From Epsilonproteobacteria bacterium UBA4036 (GTDB lineage: Bacteria > Campylobacterota > Campylobacteria > Campylobacterales > Arcobacteraceae), in the NCBI GenBank assembly GCA_002382325.1, contig DGAG01000016.1, positions 1 through 64,000 on the forward strand: DNA of 64,000 bases, in the 5' to 3' direction. Under the pieces are notes generated by a model that ran no database searches, had not been told where the DNA came from, and was given only the letters and a program-made list of their open reading frames with translations. Position numbers and translations under genes: made by a program. Within the stretch, counting starts at the first letter, position 1; every line of letters starts with the position of its first letter. Positions 26,282 through 34,608 of the stretch are shown one piece after another.

Positions 26282-26904
26282 ATACGCGTCAATAACTCTT
26301 TCCATTTATCGATTTTACCCCAATCAATTTTGACCACTTTTCCCAAGGTTTGAGCTTTGAGTTCACGCGATTCAAACTCATTAAAAGCAACCAATGGAAT
26401 CAAGTCCACTCTTTTGTGCAAAGGCAATACCCGAAAACTCAAATTGTCTAACACATACAATGTGTCAGAGGAGACCTCATGATAAAGCAATACCATATGA
26501 TACGTGGTATGTTCTTTAACTTGCACAATGGCTAAGTAGAGGTTTTCTTTTGGGATACCTACTTCAATAAGGGTCAAATATTTGGCAATGGCATAATCTT
26601 CACAGTCGCCTTTGCCCTTGATGATAAACTCTTTTCGTGTTGCCCAATAATCATCAGAACTGTATTTGTTTTCATCATGGATGGGTAGACTTTGATTGTA
26701 AAAAAGATTTACATGAACCAATTTTTGCATGAGATTGAGGGGTTTAACTTTTTGTCGCATTAAATAAAAGGCTTCAAAACGGTTTAAAATAAAATGACTT
26801 TGAGGCAATTGTTCAATACGTTTGAGATCTTTTTGGGTTAAAACCAGCTCTTTAGAAAGAAGAGTAGAGCATAAAAGAAGTATAAGTAAAGTTATGTGTT
26901 TCAT
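26263..26904 (-). CDS. Transglutaminase-like cysteine protease (LapG/BTLCP type), exported
   Basis: The 213 residues begin with a signal peptide (hydrophobic LLILLLCSTLLS), so it should act in the periplasm. The catalytic triad of the bacterial transglutaminase-like family is visible: Cys in GKGDCEDYAIAK, His in TTYHMVLLY and Asp in LYVLDNL. The best-known member, LapG, cleaves a surface adhesin when c-di-GMP falls. No LapD or large adhesin gene is in the window, so that role is inferred from family only. It overlaps pabC tail to tail by 19 bp. Confidence 0.8.
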   Translation of the reverse strand: MKHITLLILLLCSTLLSKELVLTQKDLKRIEQLPQSHFILNRFEAFYLMRQKVKPLNLMQKLVHVNLFYNQSLPIHDENKYSSDDYWATRKEFIIKGKGDCEDYAIAKYLTLIEVGIPKENLYLAIVQVKEHTTYHMVLLYHEVSSDTLYVLDNLSFRVLPLHKRVDLIPLVAFNEFESRELKAQTLGKVVKIDWGKIDKWKELLTRIYSKNE

Positions 26905-26944
26905 AAGTTATAATACATAACTAATAATAAAAAAAAGGTTATAA

Positions 26945-27391
26945 ATGATTAATACCATAATAAATAACGACGAATACCGAACATTAAGCAAAAAGCAAAT
27001 CAAAGAAGTGATTCAATTTTTATTGAACAACCATCAAGAGTTTGCCGTCACTGCCAATGTCAAAGGGATTTCATTTGAGCCACCACTGCCTACTTCTATT
27101 TTAGATAAATTATCCACTTTCTCTTTGTTTGTTCTTTCCAATTATACCTACTCAACCATTGAATTAAATAACGATTATTTAACTTTTGAAGCAGGTTTTG
27201 GAAAAGAAAATTTTGGAGCGCAAGTTAAAATCCCTTTGTTAGCAGTGTTTCAAATTATTATTGGGGAGTCAATTTTATATATTAATTCCATTGCAACTTC
27301 AGATAATTTTGTACAAAAAGAGGAGTTGGTGAAAAAATCGATTGATGTGTTTAAAAACAATCCTAAAAATAAGAAACTGATTCAAGAGTAA
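26945..27391 (+). CDS. SspB-like protein (possible ClpXP adaptor)
   Basis: The 148-residue soluble protein is not an obvious family member at first sight. However, VIQFLLNNHQEFAVTANVKG, then ELNNDYLTFEAGFGKENF and VKIPLLAVFQIII, follow the order and spacing of the SspB core in Proteobacteria (start helix, then NDxxxFxARFGG and VxVPxxAVxAIYA). SspB binds ssrA-tagged proteins and delivers them to ClpXP. The acidic tail with a ClpX-binding peptide is not obvious here; the C-terminus is lysine-rich. I treat the assignment as plausible, not proven. Confidence 0.45.
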   Translation: MINTIINNDEYRTLSKKQIKEVIQFLLNNHQEFAVTANVKGISFEPPLPTSILDKLSTFSLFVLSNYTYSTIELNNDYLTFEAGFGKENFGAQVKIPLLAVFQIIIGESILYINSIATSDNFVQKEELVKKSIDVFKNNPKNKKLIQE

Positions 27392-27443
27392 AAAAGATGA
27401 AGAGTCATGGCGTTGCCATGAACTTTTCATTTAAAAGAGTGAA

Positions 27444-28442
27444 CTAAATTTTGGGTGAAAATGGGAACAATGCACTTCCCCAAGTAAGTCCTGCTCCAAA
27501 AGCATCAAATAAAACCGTATCACCTGCTTTGATTCTTCCTTGTTCATAGGCATAATTCATTGCCATAGGAATAGAAGCTGCCGAAGTGTTGCCGTATTTA
27601 TCAACAGTAATTACGGTTTGTTCTTCACTTAATCCTAATGCTTCGCCTACGGCTTTAATAATTCGTAAGTTGGCTTGATGAGGGATAAAATGGTCAATGC
27701 TTTCATTGCTGAGTTTATGTTTTTCAAGCATCACTTTAACATCCGATGTCAGTGTTTTTACTGCCAGTTTAAAGGTTTCATTTCCTTTCATTTGGATACA
27801 CGCCATTTTGTTGTCTAAAACTTCTTGTGAGCAAGGGTGTTTGCTTCCTCCCCCTGGCGTTTTAATCAAATCATCGTAGTTGCCATCGCTTGAACAATTG
27901 ACATCGACAATGGCTTCCGTGATATTATCTGTTGCACTTATAACAGCAGCTCCAGCACCATCACCAAAAATAAAACATGTTCCTCTGTCCGTATAATCCA
28001 AAATAGAGGTGTAGGTTTCTGCCCCAACGATTAAAACATTTTTTTTCATTCCTGATTCGATAAAGGCTTTAGCAATACTTAACGCATAGACAAACCCCGT
28101 ACAAGCAGCGCTGATGTCAAATGCCATAAGATTGGGTAAACCCAATTTTGAAGCAATCAAACACGCCGTTGATGGCATACACAAATAATCAGGTGTTACG
28201 GTGGCACAAATCAATAAATCCACTTCTTCTTTACTTATTCCAGCTCTTTGAATGGCAATTTCAGCAGCTTTTGCTCCTAAATCAGATGATGCTTCATTCT
28301 CTTCGGAGATTCGTCTCTCTTTGATTCCTGTTCTTTTTGTAATCCACTCATCCGTTGTGTCAATGATTTTTTCAAAATCTTTATTGGTCATAACTTTAGG
28401 AGGAATATACGCACCAATTGATCTAAAAGCTGCATAAGTCAT
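27444..28442 (-). CDS. fabH: 3-oxoacyl-[ACP] synthase III FabH
   Basis: Condenses acetyl-CoA with malonyl-ACP to start fatty acid synthesis. The catalytic triad is visible: Cys in DISAACTGFVYAL (about 113), His in DHFIPHQANLR (about 248) and Asn in DKYGNTSAASIP (about 278). At 332 residues it is normal in length. It is the last gene of the yceD-rpmF-plsX-fabH run, 12 bp after plsX. Confidence 0.96.
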   Translation of the reverse strand: MTYAAFRSIGAYIPPKVMTNKDFEKIIDTTDEWITKRTGIKERRISEENEASSDLGAKAAEIAIQRAGISKEEVDLLICATVTPDYLCMPSTACLIASKLGLPNLMAFDISAACTGFVYALSIAKAFIESGMKKNVLIVGAETYTSILDYTDRGTCFIFGDGAGAAVISATDNITEAIVDVNCSSDGNYDDLIKTPGGGSKHPCSQEVLDNKMACIQMKGNETFKLAVKTLTSDVKVMLEKHKLSNESIDHFIPHQANLRIIKAVGEALGLSEEQTVITVDKYGNTSAASIPMAMNYAYEQGRIKAGDTVLFDAFGAGLTWGSALFPFSPKI

Positions 28443-28454
28443 AAAAAATCCTTA

Positions 28455-29456
28455 TTAATTTGTTTTGTAACGTTGTAATCTTTCTTCGATATTTTGATTC
28501 ATATTAGAGTTTGCAGCTCTAATGGCTTGAAAGATAGCATTTTTGATTGCTTTGTGATTTGATTTTCCATGTGCAATAATAACGGGAGATTTTACTCCTA
28601 AAAGTGGCGCACCACCGTATTCTGCATAATCAACTCGCACTTTTAAGTTTTTGAACACTTTTCTCATGAGGACTGCTCCTGCAATTGAGATCAATGATCG
28701 TTTGAGATTTTTCTTTAAGATTTTACCAATAGTATCGGCAACACCTTCAGCGGTTTTAAGCAAAATATTACCAATAAATCCATCGCATACAACCACATCG
28801 ACTGTACCTTTGAAAATATCACTGCCTTCAACATTTCCTGCAAAGTTAGGAAGTTTGGCTTTGGTAATGAGTTCATAGGCTTCTTTGGTTGCTTCATTGC
28901 CTTTAGATTCTTCTTCGCCATTGCTAAGAAGTCCCATAATTGGGTCATCAAGTTCCAAAACATATTGGGCATAGACTTGTCCCATAATGGCAAATTCAAA
29001 CAGATTTTTGGCATCGCAATCCACATTGGCACCCACATCAAGAACCAAAGTATTTTGGTTTTCGCTTGTTGGCATAAGTGTCGCAATAGCAGGTCGGCTT
29101 ACCCCTTTAATTCGTCCTATTCTTAATGTCGCCAATGACATCGAAGCACCCGAATGTCCTGCAGAAACAACGGCATCGGCAACGCCATCTTTAACCAATT
29201 CAATGGCTTTATAAATGGTGCTTTCTTTTCGTTTTAATGCATCGGTTGCACTGTCGTGCATGGATATAACGTCGTGGGTATCTAGGATTTCAATTCTGTC
29301 ATCAAGTGAACGTGGGATTAATGGGAGTAAAACATCTTTTTTTCCAACTGCGATAGCAGTAAAATTGTTGTTTTGTTTTAAAGCGGCAACGAGGCCTTCC
29401 ATAATAGGTGTAGGACCAAAGTCCCCACCCATTGCATCAATGGCTATTTTTACCAT
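28455..29456 (-). CDS. plsX: Phosphate acyltransferase PlsX
   Basis: Converts acyl-ACP to acyl-phosphate for phospholipid synthesis. The 333 residues begin with the family signature KIAIDAMGGDFGP and contain DAVVSAGHSGASM, LDVGANVDC and VVCDGFIGNILLK. Its start codon overlaps the rpmF stop by one base (TAATG), a sign of translational coupling. It is part of the conserved yceD-rpmF-plsX-fabH cluster. Confidence 0.96.
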   Translation of the reverse strand: MVKIAIDAMGGDFGPTPIMEGLVAALKQNNNFTAIAVGKKDVLLPLIPRSLDDRIEILDTHDVISMHDSATDALKRKESTIYKAIELVKDGVADAVVSAGHSGASMSLATLRIGRIKGVSRPAIATLMPTSENQNTLVLDVGANVDCDAKNLFEFAIMGQVYAQYVLELDDPIMGLLSNGEEESKGNEATKEAYELITKAKLPNFAGNVEGSDIFKGTVDVVVCDGFIGNILLKTAEGVADTIGKILKKNLKRSLISIAGAVLMRKVFKNLKVRVDYAEYGGAPLLGVKSPVIIAHGKSNHKAIKNAIFQAIRAANSNMNQNIEERLQRYKTN

Positions 29457-29608
29457 TAGCTTTTATATTCACCAGTATTTGGGTTTACCGTATGAGGCAT
29501 TTTCCAAGTTCCATCACTGTCTTTTACAGGTTTTTTTAATGTAATTTTATAGTGTGTTCTTCTTTTTGCACTTCGCGTATGACTCACTCGTCTTTTTGGT
29601 ACTGCCAT
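29456..29608 (-). CDS. rpmF: 50S ribosomal protein L32
   Basis: A 50-residue protein starting MAVPKRRVSHTRSAKRRTHY, the clear L32 signature, and ending NTGEYKS. This form lacks the zinc cysteines seen in some L32 proteins, as is common. The start is ATG at 29608 with AAGGAGAATAAC before it. The stop overlaps the plsX start by one base. It links ribosome and lipid synthesis genes in the usual order. Confidence 0.95.
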   Translation of the reverse strand: MAVPKRRVSHTRSAKRRTHYKITLKKPVKDSDGTWKMPHTVNPNTGEYKS

Positions 29609-29622
29609 GTTATTCTCCTTAT

Positions 29623-29997
29623 TTAAAATTCTTTTTCAAATACTTCATCAGTATTTGCACACTCTTTACAAAAGTGATATTCACTTTGTATTGAAGCTAT
29701 TTCATTTTGAATTATTTCATCAAAATCAATAATGCCATTTTCTATTTCAATAACTAATTCATCCGATTCTTTATCGAAAACGCCATCACTTAACAAAAAA
29801 TCAAGTGATTCATTAAGCTCTAAATCTTCGCTTTTTCCGCATCGGCAACACTCAATAGGAACGCTTCCGCAAAAATCTGCTTCGATTTTGACTAAAGATG
29901 GCGACATTTTACAAAAATTACCCTCTAACTTAACTGAATTAAATTCAGTTTGGAACTCTTTTGGAGTCTGAGGGATTTTTTTAAACTCTATTTTCAT
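29623..29997 (-). CDS. YceD/DUF177 family protein
   Basis: A 124-residue acidic protein with two cysteine pairs, CCRCGKSEDLEL (about 58-69) and CKEC near the C-terminus, and the DFDEIIQNEI segment typical of DUF177. Members sit upstream of rpmF in most bacteria, and plant and bacterial homologues are linked to 23S rRNA accumulation. It lies 14 bp before rpmF and 9 bp after ndk, in one minus-strand operon. Confidence 0.88.
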   Translation of the reverse strand: MKIEFKKIPQTPKEFQTEFNSVKLEGNFCKMSPSLVKIEADFCGSVPIECCRCGKSEDLELNESLDFLLSDGVFDKESDELVIEIENGIIDFDEIIQNEIASIQSEYHFCKECANTDEVFEKEF

Positions 29998-30006
29998 AGA
30001 TTGTTA

Positions 30007-30420
30007 TTAGCAAATTTCTCTGTCTGAAAAGAAAAATTTGATTTCATTGGCTGCATTTTCTAATGAATCTGAACCATGCACTGCATTGGCATCAATAGAG
30101 TCTGCAAAATCAGCTCTGATTGTTCCAGCAGCAGCTTCTTTAGGGTTAGTTGCTCCCATTAAGTCTCTGTTTTTAGTCATTGCATTTTCACCTTCTAAAA
30201 CTGAAATTACAACAGGACCAGAAATCATAAACTCAACTAATTCACCAAAAAATGGTCTTGCCGCATGAACTGCGTAAAAAGCTTCAGCATCAGCTTTGCT
30301 TAATTGTACTTTTTTCATCGCAGCAATTCTTAATCCAGCAGATTCGAATCTGTCTAAGATTTTGCCTACGACGTTTTTAGCAACAGCATCAGGCTTGATG
30401 ATTGATAATGTTTGTTCCAT
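30007..30420 (-). CDS. ndk: Nucleoside diphosphate kinase
   Basis: Balances nucleoside triphosphate pools by ping-pong phosphate transfer. The phospho-histidine motif is NAVHGSDS (His about 118) and the N-terminal signature is TLSIIKPDAV. It is 137 residues, full length. It heads the run ndk-yceD-rpmF-plsX-fabH. A terminator for the upstream ferredoxin gene lies just before it. Confidence 0.97.
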   Translation of the reverse strand: MEQTLSIIKPDAVAKNVVGKILDRFESAGLRIAAMKKVQLSKADAEAFYAVHAARPFFGELVEFMISGPVVISVLEGENAMTKNRDLMGATNPKEAAAGTIRADFADSIDANAVHGSDSLENAANEIKFFFSDREIC

Positions 30421-30474
30421 ACTTTATTTTCCTAAGTTAAATTTTGAGTCGCGGATTATACCTAAAAAAATAAA

Positions 30475-30507
30475 AAAAGGCAAGTAGCTAAAAACTACTT
30501 GCCTTTT
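30475..30507 (-). terminator. Intrinsic terminator after the ferredoxin gene
   Basis: AAAAGGCAAGTAG (30475-30487) pairs with CTACTTGCCTTTT (30495-30507) around a 7-nt loop. Read on the minus strand, it runs into a long T-rich tract (TTTTATTTTTTT), as expected for rho-independent termination of the ferredoxin transcript. Confidence 0.85.
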
Positions 30508-30533
30508 AAAGGTGCAAAATAAAAAACTAAAGA

Positions 30534-30794
30534 TTAGTCTTCAACGCAAGGTTGACCTGCAACTGCACCTTCAGTAGTTGGGTTTTCACCCCATACAATA
30601 CATCCTTCAGTAGGACATGCTTCTGCACATGCAGGTGAGTCATTGTGTCCAATACACTCTACACATTTATCTTCATAAACATAGTAAATATCTTCACCTG
30701 TTGGATTCTCATCATTATCTACAATTGCTTCAGTTGGACACTCGTCTAAACATGCATCACAGCTAATACAAATGTCTGTAATTACTACTGCCAT
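30534..30794 (-). CDS. 2[4Fe-4S] ferredoxin (YfhL-like)
   Basis: An 86-residue electron carrier with two cluster motifs: CISCDACLDECPTEAI (about 9-24) and CVECIGHNDSPACAEACPTEGCI (about 41-63). The longer loop in the second motif and the C-terminal extension are typical of the Alvin/YfhL-type ferredoxins. It is a monocistronic gene with its own terminator. The redox partners are not evident from context. Confidence 0.93.
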   Translation of the reverse strand: MAVVITDICISCDACLDECPTEAIVDNDENPTGEDIYYVYEDKCVECIGHNDSPACAEACPTEGCIVWGENPTTEGAVAGQPCVED

Positions 30795-31040
30795 ATTTTC
30801 TCCTTAGATTAATAGTGGTAACTTTAACACAGATAAAATAAATTTTTGTTTAAATTTCTTGGCTATAAAATTATCGTTATAAGGTAGGTAAATATTACAC
30901 AATTTTCATCAAAGGATAAAAATTATCCTAAAATAAATATTTTCTTAATTTAAAAAACTTATACGATAAGGTTTAGTTTTTTTAAAGTAATTATTGTACA
31001 ATTTCAATCACAAAACTTAAAAAAGAAAGAGGAATTTAAT
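30795..31040 (+). promoter_or_regulatory. Promoter region upstream of the peroxiredoxin gene
   Basis: This 246-bp gap separates divergent ferredoxin and peroxiredoxin genes. TACAAT at 30997-31002 follows a T-rich stretch and is a plausible -10 box for the peroxiredoxin; AAAGAAAGAGG just before the ATG is its ribosome binding site. TATAAAATTATCGTTATAA (30864-30882) loosely resembles a PerR/Fur box but is too degenerate to call. Confidence 0.4.
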
Positions 31041-31637
31041 ATGTTAGTAACGAAAAAAGCTCCAGATTTTACAGCAACAGCTGTACTTGCAGATGGTTCA
31101 ATTGTAGAAGATTTTAATTTATATGAAAACATTGGTGAAAAAGGTGCAGTACTGTTTTTCTACCCATTAGACTTTACATTTGTTTGTCCGTCAGAAATTA
31201 TTGCGTTTTCAAAAAGAATTGAAGAGTTCTCTTCAAGAGGAGTAAGTGTTATTGGTGTTTCTGTTGATTCACAATTTTCACACTTTGCATGGAGAGAAAC
31301 TCCTGTTGAAAATGGTGGTATAGGACGAGTTAAATATCCATTGGTTGCAGACTTAAGCAAACAAATCTCAAAAGATTATGATGTATTATTTGGAGATTCA
31401 GTTGCACTTAGAGGATCATTTTTAATTGACAAAGATGGAACAGTACGACACGCGGTAATCAATGACTTACCACTTGGAAGAAACATCGATGAGATGATCA
31501 GAATGGTTGATACCATGTTATTTACCAATGAGCACGGTGAAGTTTGTCCTGCAGGATGGAACAAAGGGGATGAAGGTATGAAAGCAGACACAAAAGGTGT
31601 GGCTGAATACTTAGCAAAAAACGAAGGTAAATTATAA
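31041..31637 (+). CDS. Typical 2-Cys peroxiredoxin (AhpC/TSA family)
   Basis: Reduces hydrogen peroxide and organic peroxides. The peroxidatic cysteine is in DFTFVCPSE (about 49) and the resolving cysteine in GEVCPAGW (about 170). The 198 residues and the C-terminal extension mark it as a Prx1/AhpC-type dimer, which would be recycled by thioredoxin or AhpF; no ahpF is adjacent. It is transcribed alone and followed by a strong terminator. Confidence 0.95.
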   Translation: MLVTKKAPDFTATAVLADGSIVEDFNLYENIGEKGAVLFFYPLDFTFVCPSEIIAFSKRIEEFSSRGVSVIGVSVDSQFSHFAWRETPVENGGIGRVKYPLVADLSKQISKDYDVLFGDSVALRGSFLIDKDGTVRHAVINDLPLGRNIDEMIRMVDTMLFTNEHGEVCPAGWNKGDEGMKADTKGVAEYLAKNEGKL

Positions 31638-31657
31638 TATCTTTGTTATAATGAATA

Positions 31658-31688
31658 AAGGTACCAAATATTGGTACCTTTTTTTTTG
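31658..31688 (+). terminator. Intrinsic terminator after the peroxiredoxin gene
   Basis: AAGGTACCAA (31658-31667) pairs with TTGGTACCTT (31671-31680) around ATA, followed by eight T residues. A textbook rho-independent terminator. Confidence 0.9.
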
Positions 31689-31838
31689 GATTTTTTATCT
31701 TAAACCTTCTTCTGAAAATTGATTTAATTGACAAATTTAAAAATAAAGACTAAAATTACAAAATCACAAATAATTCCAAATTAACTACATCAAATAACTA
31801 CTTGATTATAGTAAATCTAAAAAAGGTTAAACAAACTT

Positions 31839-33191
31839 ATGGAAGAGTCAAAAACTCAAACGAAACAGACAAAAGCATCTTCTAAATCTAACGGAAGTTG
31901 TAAGACAAATAAAGCAAGAACACACATACCTGTTGAGGGATACACCATTGAAAAACTCAGAGAATATCCTTTAGAAGAACTTCTTAAAATTGCCAAAGAA
32001 CTTGATGTAGAAAACCCACAAGAACTCAAACGACAAGAGCTGATGTTTTCAATTTTAAAATCACAAATCGATGCAGGTGGATTTATTTTATTCACAGGTA
32101 TTTTAGAGATCAAAGACGGTGGATTTGGATTTTTACGCGCCATGGATGGAAACTTCTCAGATACGTCCAACGACTCGTATGTCAGTGCCACACAAATTAA
32201 AAAATTTGCTCTAAGAACGGGAGATATCGTCACAGGGCAGGTGCGACCGCCCAACAAGGACAGCGAGAAATATTATGCGCTTTTAAAAATAGAAGCCATC
32301 AATTATCTGCCTATCCAAGAATCCAAAAACCGACCTTTATTTGACAACTTAACCCCTCTTTACTCAACCCAAAAATTTAAATTTGAATACGAAGCCACCC
32401 GAATGACAGGAAGAATTTTAGACCTGTTTTCTCCCATGGGAAAAGGTCAGCGAAGTTTGATTGTGGCTCCTCCTAAAACAGGTAAAACCGAATTACTCAA
32501 AGAGTTAGCTCACGGAATCTCACGAAACCACCCCGAAACACATTTAATGGTACTGTTAATCGATGAACGACCCGAAGAGGTTACGGATATGCAACGAAGT
32601 GTAAAAGGAGAAGTTTACTCTTCAACTTTTGATTTACCTGCGCACAATCACGTTCGAGTCGCTGAAATCGTGATTGAAAAAGCCAAGCGTTTGGTTGAAA
32701 TGAAAAAAGACGTTGTGATTTTACTTGACTCTATTACAAGACTTGCTCGTGCATACAACACCGTAACACCAAGTTCTGGAAAAGTGCTTTCAGGTGGGGT
32801 TGATGCCAATGCCTTACACAAACCCAAACGATTTTTTGGAGCAGCAAGAAACATAGAAGAGGGTGGAAGTTTGACCATCATTTCAACAGCTCTAATCGAA
32901 ACAGGTTCAAAAATGGATGAAGTCATTTTCGAAGAGTTCAAAGGAACAGGAAACAGTGAAGTCGTCCTAAGCCGAAATGCCGCTAACAGAAGAGTTTATC
33001 CCGCGTTTGATATTGTCAAATCAGGAACACGAAAAGAAGAGCTACTCTTAAGCCCCGATATTTTACAAAAAACGTGGATTTTGCGAAATGCCATTTCAAG
33101 TATGGATGAAGTAGAAGCGTTGAAATTCTTGTACTCTAAGATGCAAAAGACGAAGGATAATGAAGAGTTTTTTGCGTCAATGAACGAATAA
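31839..33191 (+). CDS. rho: Transcription termination factor Rho
   Basis: Hexameric RNA helicase that ends transcription at unstructured C-rich RNA. The 450 residues carry a short basic N-terminal extension, a Rho N-domain (about 30-75), the RNA-binding cold-shock-like domain (GGFGFLRAM about 90-98), Walker A APPKTGKTE (about 208-216), Walker B VVILLDSITRLARAYN and the Q/R loops. All motifs needed for activity are present. Confidence 0.97.
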   Translation: MEESKTQTKQTKASSKSNGSCKTNKARTHIPVEGYTIEKLREYPLEELLKIAKELDVENPQELKRQELMFSILKSQIDAGGFILFTGILEIKDGGFGFLRAMDGNFSDTSNDSYVSATQIKKFALRTGDIVTGQVRPPNKDSEKYYALLKIEAINYLPIQESKNRPLFDNLTPLYSTQKFKFEYEATRMTGRILDLFSPMGKGQRSLIVAPPKTGKTELLKELAHGISRNHPETHLMVLLIDERPEEVTDMQRSVKGEVYSSTFDLPAHNHVRVAEIVIEKAKRLVEMKKDVVILLDSITRLARAYNTVTPSSGKVLSGGVDANALHKPKRFFGAARNIEEGGSLTIISTALIETGSKMDEVIFEEFKGTGNSEVVLSRNAANRRVYPAFDIVKSGTRKEELLLSPDILQKTWILRNAISSMDEVEALKFLYSKMQKTKDNEEFFASMNE

Positions 33192-33338
33192 AAGGCTTGA
33201 TTTATCAAGCTCTTTTGCTCTCTATCTGCGTTGAATAAAACTTTTTATTCACTCACTCACTTACTACGTGTAAGCTCCCTCACAAAAAATTCGATTCGCC
33301 TTGATATAAACCAAAATATCTTAATAACTCAAGCCTTT
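33191..33338. repeat. Structured intergenic element with nested hairpins after rho
   Basis: AAAGGCTTGA (33191-33200) pairs with TCAAGCCTTT (33329-33338), the latter leading into a T-run that could terminate rho. Inside are smaller hairpins: GCTTGAT/ATCAAGC (33195-33210), GAATAAAA-ct-TTTTATTC (about 33232-33249) and CTTAC-tacgt-GTAAG (33262-33276). No coding frame is convincing. It may be a dispersed intergenic repeat of this genome. Confidence 0.5.
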
Positions 33339-33368
33339 TTTGATAAAATAGTTTACATGGTTTAAATT

Positions 33369-33545
33369 ATGTATGAAAATGTTTATGTAGAAAAAGATGA
33401 TAAGTTTATTGTAGGATTTATTAACTCACATGGAGAGTTAGAATATACAGAGTATAAAGCATATGATGGCGGAACTTTTGAACTTGATAGTTCAAAAGAG
33501 TATACAAAAGAAGAATTAGAAGAATTTATTTTAGAAAATGTTTAA
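33369..33545 (+). CDS. Small hypothetical protein
   Basis: A 58-residue frame starting ATG at 33369, acidic (KEYTKEELEEFILENV at the end) and without recognised domain. It lies between the rho-end repeat and the decayed methylase. Codon use is as AT-rich as the restriction island. The start has no strong ribosome binding site, so I hold it loosely. Confidence 0.35.
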   Translation: MYENVYVEKDDKFIVGFINSHGELEYTEYKAYDGGTFELDSSKEYTKEELEEFILENV

Positions 33546-33595
33546 CAATTGCTATATTTAAATATCAATTTTGAATACTTATTGTAGGATCTAAT

Positions 33596-33847
33596 ATGAG
33601 TATTTTGAAAGCAGTATTAAATGACATTTAAAAATTAATTTAGGAAATACTAATATTAAATATCAATCTTTTGTTAAATGGGTGAGTGGAAAAAGAGGTT
33701 TTTTATCTAAAATAATTTTATGACTTACAAAAGAATTTAATAGCTATGAGCTATTTGTGGGTGAAAGACTTGGTTTATTTTGACTCGCCATATTATCTTT
33801 TACCCCAAGCGGTGAGTTTTACATTTAAGGAAAAACATTGGATATAA
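33596..33847 (+). pseudogene. Relic of a Dam/DpnM-type adenine methylase
   Basis: Pieces of a D12-class GATC adenine methyltransferase survive in order. In one frame (from 33664) SFVKWVSGKRGFL matches the N-terminal (P)FVKWAGGKRxLL motif. After an in-frame TGA (33721) comes EFNSYELFVGE, matching the SAM-binding FNxYxEPFVGGG, then another TGA (33781). In a second frame YFDSPYYLLPQAVSFT (from 33776) matches the catalytic YFDPPY...SFT motif. More than a hundred codons between the last two are missing. The gene is clearly dead. It ends at the start of dpnI. Confidence 0.75.
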
Positions 33848-34605
33848 ATCTTTATTCAACATTATCAAATAATTATTCTAGTAATTCTCAAAAAATAAGA
33901 GTTTTAACTGAAAAATGGGCACTTGAAAATATTTTTTGTCCTTCTTGTGGAGGAATAATTAGTGATTATGAAAATAATAAGCCTGTTGCTGATTTTTATT
34001 GTGGAAGTTGTTCTGAAGATTATGAATTAAAAAGTAAGAAAGATAAAATAGGTAAAAAAATTGTAGATGGTGCATATTCTACAATGATAGAGAGATTACA
34101 AAGTGATACAAACCCAAATTTTTTCTTTTTAAATTACGACAAGAATAGTTTGAATGTTTCCAATTTTATTGTAATACCAAAACATTTTTTTACACCTGAA
34201 ATTATTGAAAAAAGAAACCCATTATCTTCAACTGCAAAAAGAGCTGGATGGATAGGCTGTAATATTTTATTAGAAACGATACCTCAAAGTGGAAAAATAT
34301 TTTATGTAAAAGATAATAAAGTTCAGAGTAAAAATGAAATTATTGATAATTGGAATAAAACAGTATTTTTGAAAGAAAATAAAAATCTTGATTCAAGGGG
34401 TTGGCTTCTTGATATTATAAAATGTATTGAAAAAATTAATAAAAAAGATTTTATGTTAAATGAAATTTATCAATTTGAAAATTATTTGAGGTTAAAACAT
34501 CCTAACAATAATAATATTCAAGCAAAAATCAGACAACAGTTACAAATTCTAAGAGATAAAAAATTTTTATATTTTTCAAGTCGTGGAAAATATAAATTAA
34601 GGTAA
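33838..34605 (+). CDS. dpnI: DpnI-type restriction endonuclease (cuts methylated GATC)
   Basis: The 255 residues align with pneumococcal DpnI almost throughout: SNSQKIRVLTEKWALEN, the CPSCG...CGSC zinc site (about 36-62), PVADFYC followed by ELKSKK (the PD-(D/E)xK centre with D and ExK), DGAYSTMIERLQSD, AKRAGWIGCNI, and a C-terminal winged helix (IRQQLQILRDKKFLYFSSRGKYK) that reads methylated DNA. All key residues are present, so it should cleave Gm6ATC. The start is TTG at 33838. A host keeping it must not methylate GATC, which agrees with the dead Dam relic next to it. Confidence 0.93.
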   Translation: MDINLYSTLSNNYSSNSQKIRVLTEKWALENIFCPSCGGIISDYENNKPVADFYCGSCSEDYELKSKKDKIGKKIVDGAYSTMIERLQSDTNPNFFFLNYDKNSLNVSNFIVIPKHFFTPEIIEKRNPLSSTAKRAGWIGCNILLETIPQSGKIFYVKDNKVQSKNEIIDNWNKTVFLKENKNLDSRGWLLDIIKCIEKINKKDFMLNEIYQFENYLRLKHPNNNNIQAKIRQQLQILRDKKFLYFSSRGKYKLR

Positions 34606-34608
34606 ATT

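Noticed and set aside
30864..30882. PerR box upstream of the peroxiredoxin gene
   Set aside because: Only a partial match to TTATAATnATTATAA, and it is far from the likely -10 box; AT-rich DNA gives such matches often.
33664..33783. In-frame TGA codons in the methylase relic as a sign of TGA reassignment
   Set aside because: Other genes in the window use TGA as a normal stop (for example murI), and the relic also has a frame change and a large deletion, so decay explains it.
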